A DNA stretch of 34,364 nucleotides from Dimargaris cristalligena (Eukaryota > Kickxellomycota > Dimargaritomycetes > Dimargaritales > Dimargaritaceae). The notes beneath the pieces are model-generated. The model was given only the letters and a program-made list of their open reading frames with translations, searched no databases and had not been told where the DNA came from. A program made the position numbers and the translations under genes. The DNA is taken from assembly GCA_027576995.1 (NCBI GenBank), contig JANBQC010000287.1, forward strand, positions 1 to 34,364. Direction: 5' to 3'. This document shows, one piece after another, positions 1-9,573 of the stretch (its first letter is position 1; each line of letters begins with the position of its first letter).

Positions 1-373
1 ATCCGGTCTTGATAAAACCGATAAAGAAATTGATAAAAATAAGCTTCCCTCAATCCTGCACTATGCAGCAGTACACTATCAATCGGTCATGTGACCACTA
101 GCCACCTTGATACTCCTTTTTCGGTAAACTGCTTGAATGAGACCGGTTTCTATAGCCCAGAGTAGAGCAGCCCCCTACGAAATAACTGCCGTATGGACCC
201 GCGATGGAGGCATGCGGCCATACCTCGGCATGGGCAATTAATTGGTAACGGGGTGCAGATTCCGTTATTCGCATTTCAGTTGCTGTAGTTATTCCTTGCC
301 ATCATATCGTCCCATTTACCCTATTCCACACGTTTTCTTTCCCTTCCGATCCTCCTGTCCATCTTAATTAAGC
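1..373. other. Upstream region of SmG, no gene seen
   Basis: These 373 bases lead up to the SmG start codon and should hold its promoter. I see no convincing TATA box and no open reading frame of note. The last 70 bases are pyrimidine-rich, as is common just upstream of fungal start codons. Confidence 0.5.
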
Positions 374-625
374 ATGAGTTCCAAAGCCGGCCCCGCCGTT
401 TCCAAGGCCACCATCCCCGAGCTCAAGGACTATATGGAAAAACGCCTTCTCGTGCAACTGAACGGCCGGCGCCGCGTTACGGGCATCCTGCGCGGCTACG
501 ACCCTTTCATGAACATCGTGTTGGACGACGCCACCGAAGAAATCTCCTCGGATCGTAAGGACATTGGTATGATCGTCATCCGCGGAAACAGCATAGAAGT
601 GCTGGAGGCCCAGGAAAAGATTTAA
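374..625 (+). CDS. SNRPG: Small nuclear ribonucleoprotein G (SmG)
   Basis: This encodes an 83-residue Sm protein, one of the seven subunits of the heteroheptameric ring that assembles on the U1, U2, U4 and U5 snRNAs and is needed for pre-mRNA splicing in the nucleus. The sequence shows both halves of the Sm fold. Sm1 (about residues 20-55) holds KRLLVQLNGRRRVTGILRGYD followed by the MNIVLDDATE turn. Sm2 (about 66-77) holds IGMIVIRGNSIEVLE, with the RGN RNA-contact triplet. Length fits the family, in which SmG is usually 75-85 residues with almost no C-terminal tail. It is a single exon starting at an ATG. The yeast name for the orthologue is SMX2. It converges on the enoyl-CoA hydratase gene. 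LSm7 is the closest alternative, but the MNIVLDDA and RGNSI spellings favour SmG. Confidence 0.93.
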   Translation: MSSKAGPAVSKATIPELKDYMEKRLLVQLNGRRRVTGILRGYDPFMNIVLDDATEEISSDRKDIGMIVIRGNSIEVLEAQEKI

Positions 626-978
626 ACCGCCTGCATTCACATATTGCTTGCTACCTCCACTCCCCCTATATACAACCTATTCCTACGGTCTTCCCAATCA
701 CGCATATTGCCACACCTCCTCCGTTTGCGAGATTATTGTTGTAAGGTTAGACGTCTTGTACAACTTCCACTATTATAAATTGTCATTTTGCTGTCTGATC
801 TCCTGGTATTTCCCAAATTCTGTGCCATATGAAGCAAATGGAAGGCCAGTGTATATTATCCAGTTAATGAATATATTAAATGAAGGCGGTGGGGACGAAT
901 TTAAGCAATATACCCCCGAAAGATCGCGAAAGCGGGTCGACAGAGAGTCGGCGTTGGGAGTGGCCAGTTGGTGGGCAC
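626..978. other. Convergent 3' region between SmG and enoyl-CoA hydratase
   Basis: This stretch holds the 3' ends of two convergent genes. It is AT-richer than its flanks, with TATAAAT and ATATATTAAAT stretches that could serve 3'-end formation. No gene is visible. Confidence 0.5.
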
Positions 979-2655
979 CTATTGCTTTTGGCCAAATTTC
1001 GCGGGGCGCTTCTCGATAAAGGCCTGCATGCCTTCGCGCTGGTCGGCCGTGCCAAAGGTGCTGTGAAAGAGGCGGCGCTCAAATAACAGGCCTGACGAGA
1101 GGTTGAGCTCGTAGGCTTGATTGACGGCCTCCTTGGCCATTTGGACCATCGGGCGCGAGTGCTCCGCGATTTTGCCCGCGGTTTTCACGGCTTCATCCAC
1201 CACTTTATCGGCCGGGAATACCTTGCTGACCAGCCCGGCGCGTTCGGCCTCTTCAGCGGACAAGTTCCACGAACCCGTCAATACCATTTCCATGGCCTTG
1301 GATTTGCCGACAGCGTGGGTCAAACGTTGCGTGCCGCCCGCCCCTAAGGATTAAAATGAACAAGCAATAGGTTGGATTAGGTATGATCCCCCCACCATTT
1401 TTTTTTTTAAAAAAAAATAGGACAATTAAATAATCTCACAAACGCCAGCATCAAAACAGTTGGATAATACTGCACATCTTACAAGTAGGAAGCGGTAACA
1501 ATATCCTCCGGCGACTAGAGAATAAAAGGGAGTAAATGAATCGGCCAAATGGGTCCGGGCGGTTAGCCGTACCATTAGCTTCCCCTAAAATGCCTACCTG
1601 GAATAGTGCCCAGTTTAATTTCGGGCTGGCCAAATTTGGCCTTATCGCCGGCGTAGATGATGTCGCACATCATGGCCAACTCGCAACCTCCGCCCAGCTA
1701 AGGTAAATCGCAATGGGGCGCCCGGAGAGCGTATGGGACAAGGGATGATGATAGATAAGGCTTTAGTCCTGGTGAGTAATGACGCGAAACTGTACGACAA
1801 ATCCTCCATGGGATATATATATATCCATTCACACGCTCACCCTGGGTAGATTTTTATATTGCTCTACGACAGGGATAGGCTGGCGCTTACCGCGAAACCG
1901 TTCACGGCGGCAATGATGGGCTTGCGGGTCTTGGAGATTTGGGTCCAATGGCCCAGGAAGTTGCTTTGGAAATTTTCAATGTAGTTGGTGTTGGACATTT
2001 CCTTAATGTCGGCACCGGCTGGTTAAGGTGGTTTGGTTATGATGCGCGGTAGGATTTGAAGTGGATAAAAATAGCAGCGTGAAACGCGAGGGGGGGTTAG
2101 TTGAAATCCAATCGACGCGGGCGTCGCCCCCATGGGGACCAGAACCATATCGTTTTTTGATTTTTATAGAAAATAATATGTTGAGAAATAATCGTAAAGA
2201 GGGGGGGATACTTACCGGCAAAGGCCTTTTCACTGCCAGTAAGGACGATGGCACCAATACCATCGTCATTGTCAAACTTGGCCAGGGCCTCGTTGAGCTC
2301 GGTGAAGAGGTCGCTGCAGAGGGCGTTGAGGGCCTTGGGACGATTTAGGGTCACCAGGCCGACCTGGTTGCGGGACTCGACCAACAGGTGCTGGTATTTC
2401 TGGCTCATGGCGGAGGCGGAGACTGGGTTGAAATAATGATGATGGCGATGGTGATAAGGTAAGAAAAGCGGTGGGGAAAACGGGGCGGGATGAGTCTAAG
2501 GCTGTCGTTTCGGCACCCGGGACCGCCGAAAAAGAGACCGGCTTGCCGCATGGAGGCCGAGGCAACTTACATTGGCGGTATACAATGCGGGGAGTGGGCG
2601 AGGCCAGGCGAACGGTGGACGACGCAAGGGTCAGTTTGGGAAGGAATCGGGCCAT
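979..2655 (-). CDS. ECHS1: Mitochondrial enoyl-CoA hydratase, five exons
   Basis: Short-chain enoyl-CoA hydratase adds water to trans-2-enoyl-CoA in the second step of mitochondrial beta-oxidation. I reconstruct five exons on the minus strand: 2571-2655, 2216-2422, 1891-2018, 1598-1697 and 979-1343. All junctions are GT-AG and all phases agree, giving 294 residues. Exon 1 encodes an Arg/Ser-rich leader without acidic residues, which looks like a mitochondrial targeting peptide. The crotonase core carries the oxyanion-hole loop KAFAAGADIKE (about 93-104), [11 protein letters not shown] with catalytic Glu146, and [19 protein letters not shown] with catalytic Glu166. The 20-residue spacing of the two glutamates matches the mammalian enzyme. 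The C-terminus (KFGQKQ) is not a peroxisomal PTS1. The gene converges with SmG. Exact exon borders rest on consensus and homology only. Confidence 0.93.
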
Positions 2656-3029
2656 GCTGAAGGAGGTTGGGGAAGGGCGATACAGGTCGTCTCTTTAGAA
2701 ATTGGGTAGAGCAGGAATGAAGAGGAAGGGACAGAGGAGGGAACAGGGGCAAGGTGCAGAAGGGGGAGGGGACTGCTTAATACCTGCTACTGGCGTCGTC
2801 ACCTTCCCACACACCCTAACTAATCTACTCAACCCAACCACTGACTGACTGGTTCCGCCTGCCACACACAGAAGGTGAGAGAGCTTCATGTGAAACCCCG
2901 CTTATTTAACCAACCCACTATGCCGTAAAGATTAGGAAAATTACTCGATTTATTACTCTGGAAATACCCCCCTTCCCGCTGTAGCGCAGTATAACATATA
3001 CGCACACACACATATATATAACCGAAGCC
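2656..3029. other. Promoter of enoyl-CoA hydratase and 3' end of MOT1
   Basis: The two genes are head-to-tail on the minus strand, so these 374 bases hold the hydratase promoter (right of its start at 2655) and the 3' UTR of the molybdate transporter. A minus-strand AATAAA lies at 2949-2954. No TATA box is clear. Confidence 0.45.
2949..2954 (-). terminator. Poly(A) signal AATAAA, MOT1 gene
   Basis: A minus-strand AATAAA sits about 75 nt past the MOT1 stop codon at 3030-3032, a normal distance for cleavage and polyadenylation. Confidence 0.45.
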
Positions 3030-4655
3030 TCATAGGGTCCCATAAAAGGGAGGCTGAGAGGCCCCCACTTTAATGATCGTAGGCAAACCCCCAGTCGGGG
3101 TGCTTTGCGGGCAGTGCTCCCCTGGGCCTGGGCGTACCCCGAAACCAGAACTGGAAGATTCAAGGACCGGTGGTCGAGGGGCGTGGGGGTCCTCGCCAGT
3201 GGCCGGTGGCTCACTGAGGCGAAAGAGGACGGGGTAAAGTCGAAAAAGCAAGGTGACCAAAATCCCGCCCAGGAAGCCCACCGCGTCATTGCGGAATCCA
3301 ATGATAAGCCCCGCGGTGACCATCATAATCACAAAGTCGCGGGCCCGCTGGTCCTCGGCGTCTGGCGAGGCCGATTCGGGGAGATGCCGCGAGTACCGCC
3401 GGGCCGCGAGAGCCAGCTCCGACCCGGATATGAAGAGCATCACCCCCAGGATCGAGTTGGGGAACACCTGAAATAGCGATACTAAGGAGCCGCCCATAAA
3501 CAGGCCCAGCAGTAACTTGGCCGTACCGAGGACCAGAACGCTAACCTCGCTACGTGCACCAAAGTGGTACTGGCCCGCGAGTCCGCCCGATCCGTGGCAG
3601 TAGGGAACGGAGCCGAACAGACAACCCACAACGTTCATGAGCCCTACCGACATGGTGATGTGCTCAATCGACGCCGGGTGGTCGGGGAAAAGCTCAGCCG
3701 CGAGGGCACACACCGCCACCCCCGAGTTGAGTAGGGTCAGGGGCAGCTGGCCCAGCCCCGCCGTAAGGAAACCCTCGACGATATTGGGCCAGGTGACCAA
3801 ATCTAAGCGGGGGTAATAAAAGCCTAGGCGAGGCAGTTGCTGGTTGGTACCTCCGGGTAAGCACACCCAGACCAGGGCAATCGTGAGCCCGACCAGGAAG
3901 AGGACAAGGGCGGTCGGAAAGCGGGCCCGGCGGTAGAGGGCAAAGACCAGGATAAAGCTCGCGAGAGCCCATTCGATATTGTCGTTCCAGCGCCACTCGG
4001 AGCCGCCCCACTGCGGATTGCGCTGCACCAAGTCCACCGCCTTGGTCATGAGCACCACGCCCGTCCCCAGCTGGATACCCTTGATGACCGAATACGGGGT
4101 GTAGTGGGTAACCAGGCGAATGGTCCGGGTCGCCCCTAACAAAAAGACCACTGTTCCAACGCCAATCCCTGCGCCCATTACTTTATGAAACGTGAGGGGC
4201 TTGGATAGAGCCATGGCCGCAATCGCTAATTAAGTAGATATAGAGAAATGGGTAAGGTAAGCCGTGCGATATATTAAGGTGAATAAATCATTGGTGATAG
4301 ACCTTTGGGGGCATTAACGGGCTATTGGGTCTCGCTTTTCCGCCCCTCTAAATACGGCAGTTGGGGGACCATTGACCCGCACGCGCTTACCTTTCATGGG
4401 CTGGACACACATGGGTATCCGAAAGTGCAGACCGGTCAAAATGTTCCAGAGGCCGCCAAAGACGAGCGACGCGGTAAGCGAAATCTGGTTGGTTACGGAC
4501 AGCGAAACGAGAATGGGAATCAGGGTGCCCAGGTCGCCAAGGCCCCCGCTAACTTCCTGCCAGGTCAGGTTGCGCCAATAGAACTGCAGTCGTTGGCGAA
4601 GGGCCCTCCTGCCCCAAGAAGGGGAAGGGGATTCGGCCAGGTCGCTAGAGGGCAT
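3030..4655 (-). CDS. MOT1: MOT1-type molybdate transporter, two exons
   Basis: This is a polytopic membrane protein of the MOT1 branch of the sulfate transporter superfamily, which imports molybdate for molybdenum-cofactor synthesis. Exons are 4391-4655 and 3030-4225, joined by a GT-AG intron in phase 1, giving 486 residues. The junction itself restores the family signature PMKAIAA (86-92), which strongly supports the splice. Other MOT1 features are GGLGDLGTLIPI in the first helix, an IKGIQLGTG segment (about 136-145) and PLTLLNSGVAV (about 250-260). The C-terminal 60 residues are Pro/Ser/Gly-rich and probably cytosolic. The open frame extends 5' to 4697 but only through a GTG, so I place the start at the first ATG, 4655. 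An upstream coding exon cannot be excluded. Membrane location (plasma or vacuolar) is not decided by the sequence. Confidence 0.9.
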
Positions 4656-5593
4656 GTGGTTCAAGGGAAAGGGGAAGGGCAGAGAGTCTAGTTCCACGGC
4701 TATGGGCGAATGAGAGGTTAGTCAATAAGCAAGTCAAGCCAAGGTATTAGAGTGCTAAAGTTAAGTATTGTAGGCAGTAGGTTAATTTTTTACAACGGAG
4801 AAACAGTTGGTACGAACGAAAACTCCCTTTACTCCCCTGCTAACAAGCAAGGAGAATTGGTGCTAGGGCTAGTTGGCACCCCCGTCGGCTACCTGTAAGT
4901 AACTCCCCGAGTCATACGACCCAAGGCCAACAGCCCTGGCCTGGACCTTCATGACGCATATATCCCGTCGCCTTTCCCACCCACTTGCCCGATAACACTT
5001 TGGGGAAGGGGGCTGCTGGTGTGTAACTCCAGCGGCAACCCAAAACGCGGTTGAGAGGTGGTGGCTGCATTATATATATATCTCTCTTCTCCTAACGGTG
5101 CAAAGCATCGCTTAACCCCCATTAACTAACCTTCCAATAGGGGGACCTACTGCGGATTCGCCGATATTGGCTCGTCTTGGCGAGCATGGTCCCGATCAAA
5201 CGACGGCAATTTGGCTCTGGCTAACCGGATATAATCCACTCACAGGACTGCCGATATCCCATGGCCTTGTAATCGACGTTTCCGTCCCTCCCCCCGCGCT
5301 AACGCACGTTGGTATAGAGCCCCTACTACCGGATTCGAAATAAACCAATGCCCCCCCCCCAAATAATATACGAAGAAGGGTGGGTCTAAGGCCCCGCTCG
5401 ACATTTTACCAAAATCAAGGGCGCTTATCAAAATACATCTGGGGCCAATGCCACTAGATGAGAGTATCCAGTATCCCCCGGGGCACTGCCTAGTTTCCCC
5501 ACGTCCTACTGGGACATGTAGGGGTTGGGAATAGATTATAATAAATAAAACTTAAAAGTTGGACGAACTACCAAAGTACGGCAGTTCCCCCCC

Positions 5594-5609
5594 CTCTCTC
5601 TCTCTCTCT
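5594..5609. repeat. CT microsatellite
   Basis: An uninterrupted CT dinucleotide run follows a poly-C tract in the MOT1/MARVEL intergenic region. Confidence 0.85.
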
Positions 5610-5707
5610 TTCTCTATCCCGGTCCAACAGCTGAACAGGTATGGCGCGGATTTGACCGAATACACCCCCCCACCACCCGATAATGAGACACCCATTAGAG
5701 TAGTTGG

Positions 5708-5713
5708 TTTATT
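5708..5713 (-). terminator. Poly(A) signal AATAAA, first MARVEL gene
   Basis: A minus-strand AATAAA lies about 265 nt past the stop codon of the MARVEL gene at 5979-6683. Confidence 0.35.
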
Positions 5714-5978
5714 GAGGTGAGGACTGAACGATAAATTGAAATAACAGATATGGAGATGCTGACAATGAAAATATATATGAATATACGGTTTGGACTATTT
5801 CGCGACTGGGAAAGGCGGGCAGTGAAACGAATGGCGGTAGTCGTACAGAAAAAGTAGGTGGCGAGGGGGGTTAGGGCAAGTGGTAACCAAATCTCTTTAT
5901 CTTGGAGGGTTAGCCCCCTTCCAACCCGGCAATGAACAGGACCGAGACGCGGCCATAATCGGAGGGTCGGGGAAACAG

Positions 5979-6683
5979 TTAGCGGGTATAGTGCTCGGGT
6001 TCGGGCATGGCCATGGTGGTGTGGTCACTGGAGTTTTCAATATAGGAGCTCAGAGCGGGGTCTTGGGACTTGTACTCGGGTACCTCAGCGGCCTCAGTGG
6101 ACTTGGCTTCCTGGTTAAGAGCCGATTGGGACAGCAGGTGGGGACCGGGGCCGATTCCCGCATTGGTGAACATGTACTGGGAACTGCGGTTACGGACAAA
6201 GGTGTCGCGGAGCAGGGTGGATAACACGAGCATGAATACGAATAGGGAAAGGAAGGAAAAGGCAATGGTTGCACGGGCCACGTGGCAGGCGGCATAGGCA
6301 CCGGTGTAAAGATAGCTCGAGTCGCAGCTGTTGGCCTTGGTGGTGACGGCAATGGCAATGGAACCAAAGAACCAAAAGATGAGGTCAAGGCCGGCCACCA
6401 CAGTCTCAAGGATGGGGTGCACGCACCACTGCAGCAGGCCAGGGCTCTGGTTCTCAGTGGTCCAGTAGGCCACCAGGTTCAGGGCCGAAACCACCATGGC
6501 GAAGGCGGCGGTAAACAGGATGAAGCTGTGGGACGAGCTGTACCAATGGAGGGACGAGCCGCTGGTGTACTTGCTAATAGTGACGGCCCCGAGCACCAAG
6601 GTGATGAAGCTGAGCACTATACCAACCATGTAGAAGATCTTGCGAGCACGGAGGCTCTGCTCGTTGGTGAAGTCGAACCGCAT
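5979..6683 (-). CDS. MARVEL-like four-helix membrane protein 1
   Basis: This 234-residue protein has four predicted membrane helices at about 16-36, 54-74, 91-113 and 138-158, then a 75-residue hydrophilic tail. Helix 3 carries Glu93 and, ten residues on, Phe103-Trp104. The loop before helix 4 has Cys120 and Cys133, and helix 4 begins CHVARATIAFSFLS. This resembles the Cys-x-x-x-Ala-x-Ala-x-x-AF block of fungal MARVEL proteins such as NCE102, which organise plasma-membrane microdomains. With four helices, both termini should be cytosolic and the cysteines outside or lumenal, so a disulfide is likely. The tail contains GIGPGP and ends AMPEPEHYTR. It starts at an ATG after ACC. It is the first of five neighbouring paralogues. 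The MARVEL assignment is by pattern; a specific function is not claimed. Confidence 0.82.
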   Translation of the reverse strand: MRFDFTNEQSLRARKIFYMVGIVLSFITLVLGAVTISKYTSGSSLHWYSSSHSFILFTAAFAMVVSALNLVAYWTTENQSPGLLQWCVHPILETVVAGLDLIFWFFGSIAIAVTTKANSCDSSYLYTGAYAACHVARATIAFSFLSLFVFMLVLSTLLRDTFVRNRSSQYMFTNAGIGPGPHLLSQSALNQEAKSTEAAEVPEYKSQDPALSSYIENSSDHTTMAMPEPEHYTR

Positions 6684-7972
6684 GGTTAGGGCGGTGGCGT
6701 GTAACGTAAGACGGGGGCCAAAAATACAAGGTTAGGGTTCGACCTAGTCGACGCGGGCTTGGTTTGGTAAGGTGGTAAAAGGAGGACGTACGTGGTTAAA
6801 CACCAAATAAGAATGGCAGTGGCCAGAGAGGAGTGTATGGGAGAGGAGAGAAAGAGAGAAGAAAGTATGCATAAAACTAGGCAGGGCAAGCAAAAGAACG
6901 AACCAAGGAACGGTACAGCCAAGACGAGTTTGGGCTATAAAATGGAGTATAATTTATTCGGGGAAGAGAGAGGGGTGGTTGGTTGGCTGGTTGGTTATAT
7001 GCGCATTATAGGAAGATTATTTTAATCCATTTTCCCTGTACATTGAGCATGCGCATATCAACAGAGCGACCGGTGCTGACGAATAGGCGAGCAATGTGGA
7101 GGGGAGAAGCCGCGTTGTTATTCCATCTCTCTCTCTCTCTCTCTCTCTCTTCTTCATTCACTCCTCGTTATTTTCCTTTTGTGCATTCTATTGTTTCTAT
7201 TCTCCCTCATTCACCCATTATTCATTCACAGCTAACTGAGTCCATAGAGTCGCGTTGAATAGGAAAATCAGCGGGGAAATAGGCAACGGCTCTTTCCATG
7301 ATTGGCGGGGCATTGACAGGCCGGATAACGAGGACCACTGGCGAGACGGGGGCCATGCCATCCCCCACCAGGCCATTGATGGATGATACCCGTGAGCCTA
7401 AAACTGCCCAACCAAGGAATATGGGGGTTTCATGATCCTAATAAGGACCCAATGCCTCCTCCCCGCGGTATTCACTCGGCAAAAAAATAGATGGGAAGGA
7501 CACTTCCCCCCTCCCACTGCGACACCAACACTGGGTTCCACCCTAAACCACTCTCGGTCAATCGGGAAAGGGGGCATCAGCGGGACGACTCCCCTTTATC
7601 CAAAATGGAATTCACTGTCTCGAATCGTGCACCATCCCCCCCCCTCCAAAAAAAAAAAGAATAGAAAAAAAACACGCTCCACACTCAGCTGATCGCGTTA
7701 ATACTACAAAAGTAGGATGATATAGTCGACGCACTCGAAAAGGCTCGGGACATTAAGGCCCGGTGTGGGGATACAACGCGGTACACAAACGGGTAATCTC
7801 GATTTATGTATATTTAGATAATGAATGGTACCTACATCTTTGGGTATGAGTGTAATTAAAAAAACCATGTATGTAACCCCCTCCTCCCCTGGGAGAATCA
7901 CCCAACCCAAGGGTTGGGGATTTTTAATATTAGGACCGGGCTGAATCAGCCCAGTGGCTACTACTACTGCTA
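6684..7972. other. Intergenic region between MARVEL genes 1 and 2
   Basis: About 1.3 kb with no gene. It contains the promoter of MARVEL gene 1 (right of 6683), including a minus-strand AACCCTAAC at 6731-6739, a plus-strand TATAAAA at 6936-6942 whose transcript is unknown, a TC microsatellite at 7126-7151, poly-C and poly-A runs near 7640-7675, and the 3' region of MARVEL gene 2. Confidence 0.5.
7126..7151. repeat. TC microsatellite
   Basis: Thirteen consecutive TC units lie in the region between MARVEL genes 1 and 2. Confidence 0.9.
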
Positions 7973-8617
7973 CTAGGCATTGGGGGAGTACCCGGTCGGT
8001 GGGGTGGGCATGGGCATAACGGGTCCCTCTTCCGACATGGGAACGGACATATGGGCGGGCGGGGCGGGTACCATGGCCGGCGACGGTGGCGACTCCGGAG
8101 CGGGCTTCTCGGCCTCGAACGCCGGTGGTTGGTCGGAGGAGGTTGTGGGACCCCGGGTCCGCCACTGCTGAACGACGGCCCCCAGGGCAAACGCGTAGGG
8201 CAGCAGGGTGAACCAACTAAAGGCGATGGCAGCCTGGATCACCCGGCACAGATTCGCGTGGCAGTGGGGTGCGCCAAAATCGGCAGCGGTGGCGACGGCG
8301 GCACTGAACCAGAATATGACCAGGAGCCCGAGCAGGGCGGCTTCGGTAGGCAGTTGCACCACCCGGGCGGTCAGCTCGGTGCGGTTTAGGCGGTGATGGG
8401 CGGCGGGGGCCAAGAGCAGTACGGCACCCACTAAACACGAGAACAGCCCGGTGAAGAGGCCGAAGTTAAAGGACCCCGGGGAGTAGCTGTAGCCCACGTT
8501 GAATTGGCTAACCACGTAGCACCACAGAACGAAGGTCAAAAAGGACAAAGGCAGGCCCACCGCGTAGGCCTGGAAGCGGACCAGGCCAAAGGGCTCGTAC
8601 AGCGTGCTGGCCACCAT
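7973..8617 (-). CDS. MARVEL-like four-helix membrane protein 2
   Basis: This 214-residue paralogue has helices at about 18-36, 52-71, 92-112 and 127-148. It repeats the array's signature: Glu92, then Phe102-Trp103 in helix 3, then Cys119 and Cys124 (CHANLC) in the outer loop, and helix 4 starting CRVIQAAIAFSWF. That last block is the closest in the array to the NCE102-type MARVEL motif. The cytosolic tail (about 155-214) is strongly Pro/Ser/Met-rich and ends PMPTPPTGYSPNA. The ATG at 8617 lies in a good context (GCCATGG). A possible minus-strand TATAAG stands 156 nt upstream. Single exon. Function is inferred only as membrane-domain organisation or trafficking, as for fungal MARVEL proteins. 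Confidence 0.82.
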   Translation of the reverse strand: MVASTLYEPFGLVRFQAYAVGLPLSFLTFVLWCYVVSQFNVGYSYSPGSFNFGLFTGLFSCLVGAVLLLAPAAHHRLNRTELTARVVQLPTEAALLGLLVIFWFSAAVATAADFGAPHCHANLCRVIQAAIAFSWFTLLPYAFALGAVVQQWRTRGPTTSSDQPPAFEAEKPAPESPPSPAMVPAPPAHMSVPMSEEGPVMPMPTPPTGYSPNA

Positions 8618-8772
8618 GGCGGATAGCTAGGGCTATATTTACACAGATGGGTAAGAAGGGAGGGAATAAGAAGAAACGCAGGGAATAGGTAGGTAGGTAA
8701 TCGAATGGCGGTTCACAATGTACAAATAATGTTATTAAGGCAGGAGACCGTTACGGGGCGGCCTACGCGACG

Positions 8773-8778
8773 CTTATA
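8773..8778 (-). promoter_or_regulatory. Possible TATA box, MARVEL gene 2
   Basis: The minus strand reads TATAAG within CGTTTATAAGCG, 156-161 nt upstream of the ATG at 8617. The distance is plausible; the motif alone is weak evidence. Confidence 0.3.
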
Positions 8779-8983
8779 AACGAATAGTCTTGGTTTCTGT
8801 CGTCATAGGGCGGAGTTGATGCTTGGTGGAGGTCGGGTGATTTGCCAGGGGGTCGTTCCCAGCATAGTGAGGAGGAAATCACCTTGCCTATTGTGTAGGT
8901 CAGGATCCCTCCTCAGCGGGTGATTGGCTCAACTGGGGGGGAAGGCAGGCTTGGCATGCTGGCTCTTTTTAAATAAATTAATA

Positions 8984-9003
8984 TTAATAATAATAATAAT
9001 AAT
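8984..9003. repeat. TAA microsatellite
   Basis: A run of about six TAA/AAT units in AT-rich sequence between MARVEL genes 2 and 3. Confidence 0.85.
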
Positions 9004-9310
9004 GCCTCTTCCTGTGGCCCATTGTCATTACCAACCAAATCAGCCAGCCAAGATAAATAATAGGGCAATCGAAGCCCCTTACATCCCTTCCATTTATGGC
9101 GGGGACATCCCCTATTGTTGAAGCAGAAGGAGTGTGAGGCTGATTGTCTCGCATCGTCTCTTCCCTTACTACCCTCCAGCCGAGTTTCTTTTCCTTCTTC
9201 TTCTGTTTCCAAGCACTCTTCATGTCTCCTTCTTCACCTGATTACAAGAGAAGAAACGAAGAAAAAATCAGCAATGGTTGGCCCTGGGCTCGGTAGATTA
9301 ACAACATGCT

Positions 9311-9316
9311 TTTATT
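9311..9316 (-). terminator. Poly(A) signal AATAAA, MARVEL gene 3
   Basis: A minus-strand AATAAA, about 260 nt past the stop codon at 9574. Confidence 0.35.
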
Positions 9317-9573
9317 ATTGACTGTCCGGGTTCCCTCCCTCGCCCGGGTGGGCCTATTGAAGCTTCAGTGTCCCTCCACCGTCGCCGTCCGGGGCGACCC
9401 GGGGTCCGGGTGAAGGGCCTTTGTCCGGTAGGTCGGCACCGGGGGCAGGGTAGGGGTGGGATGGGTCTACTATACGCTATGGTCAATGCAGGTAAACTGA
9501 AATATAATGCCCGGCTCATAGACCCAATTCATGAAATGACAAATTGAAATGAAAAGAGTGGCAAGGGGAGGTT

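Larger units (their letters stand above)
4656..5978. other. Promoter of MOT1 and 3' region of first MARVEL gene
   Basis: About 1.3 kb without a supportable gene. It holds the MOT1 upstream region, a TA-rich stretch near 5070-5080 that could act as a distant TATA on the minus strand, a poly-C run near 5350, a CT microsatellite at 5594-5609 and a minus-strand AATAAA at 5708-5713. The longest reading frame (5240-5431, minus) has no family resemblance. Confidence 0.5.
8618..9573. other. Intergenic region between MARVEL genes 2 and 3
   Basis: About 0.95 kb holding the promoter of MARVEL gene 2, a TAA microsatellite at 8984-9003 and the 3' end of MARVEL gene 3 with a minus-strand AATAAA at 9311-9316. 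No gene is seen. Confidence 0.5.

Noticed and set aside
4656..4697. 14-residue N-terminal extension of the MOT1 transporter
   Set aside because: It would start with GTG, which is not a normal fungal start; the first ATG in frame is at 4655. An upstream exon remains possible but is not visible.
6936..6942. Plus-strand TATAAAA between MARVEL genes 1 and 2
   Set aside because: No plus-strand gene follows within a reasonable distance, and it is on the wrong strand for MARVEL gene 1.
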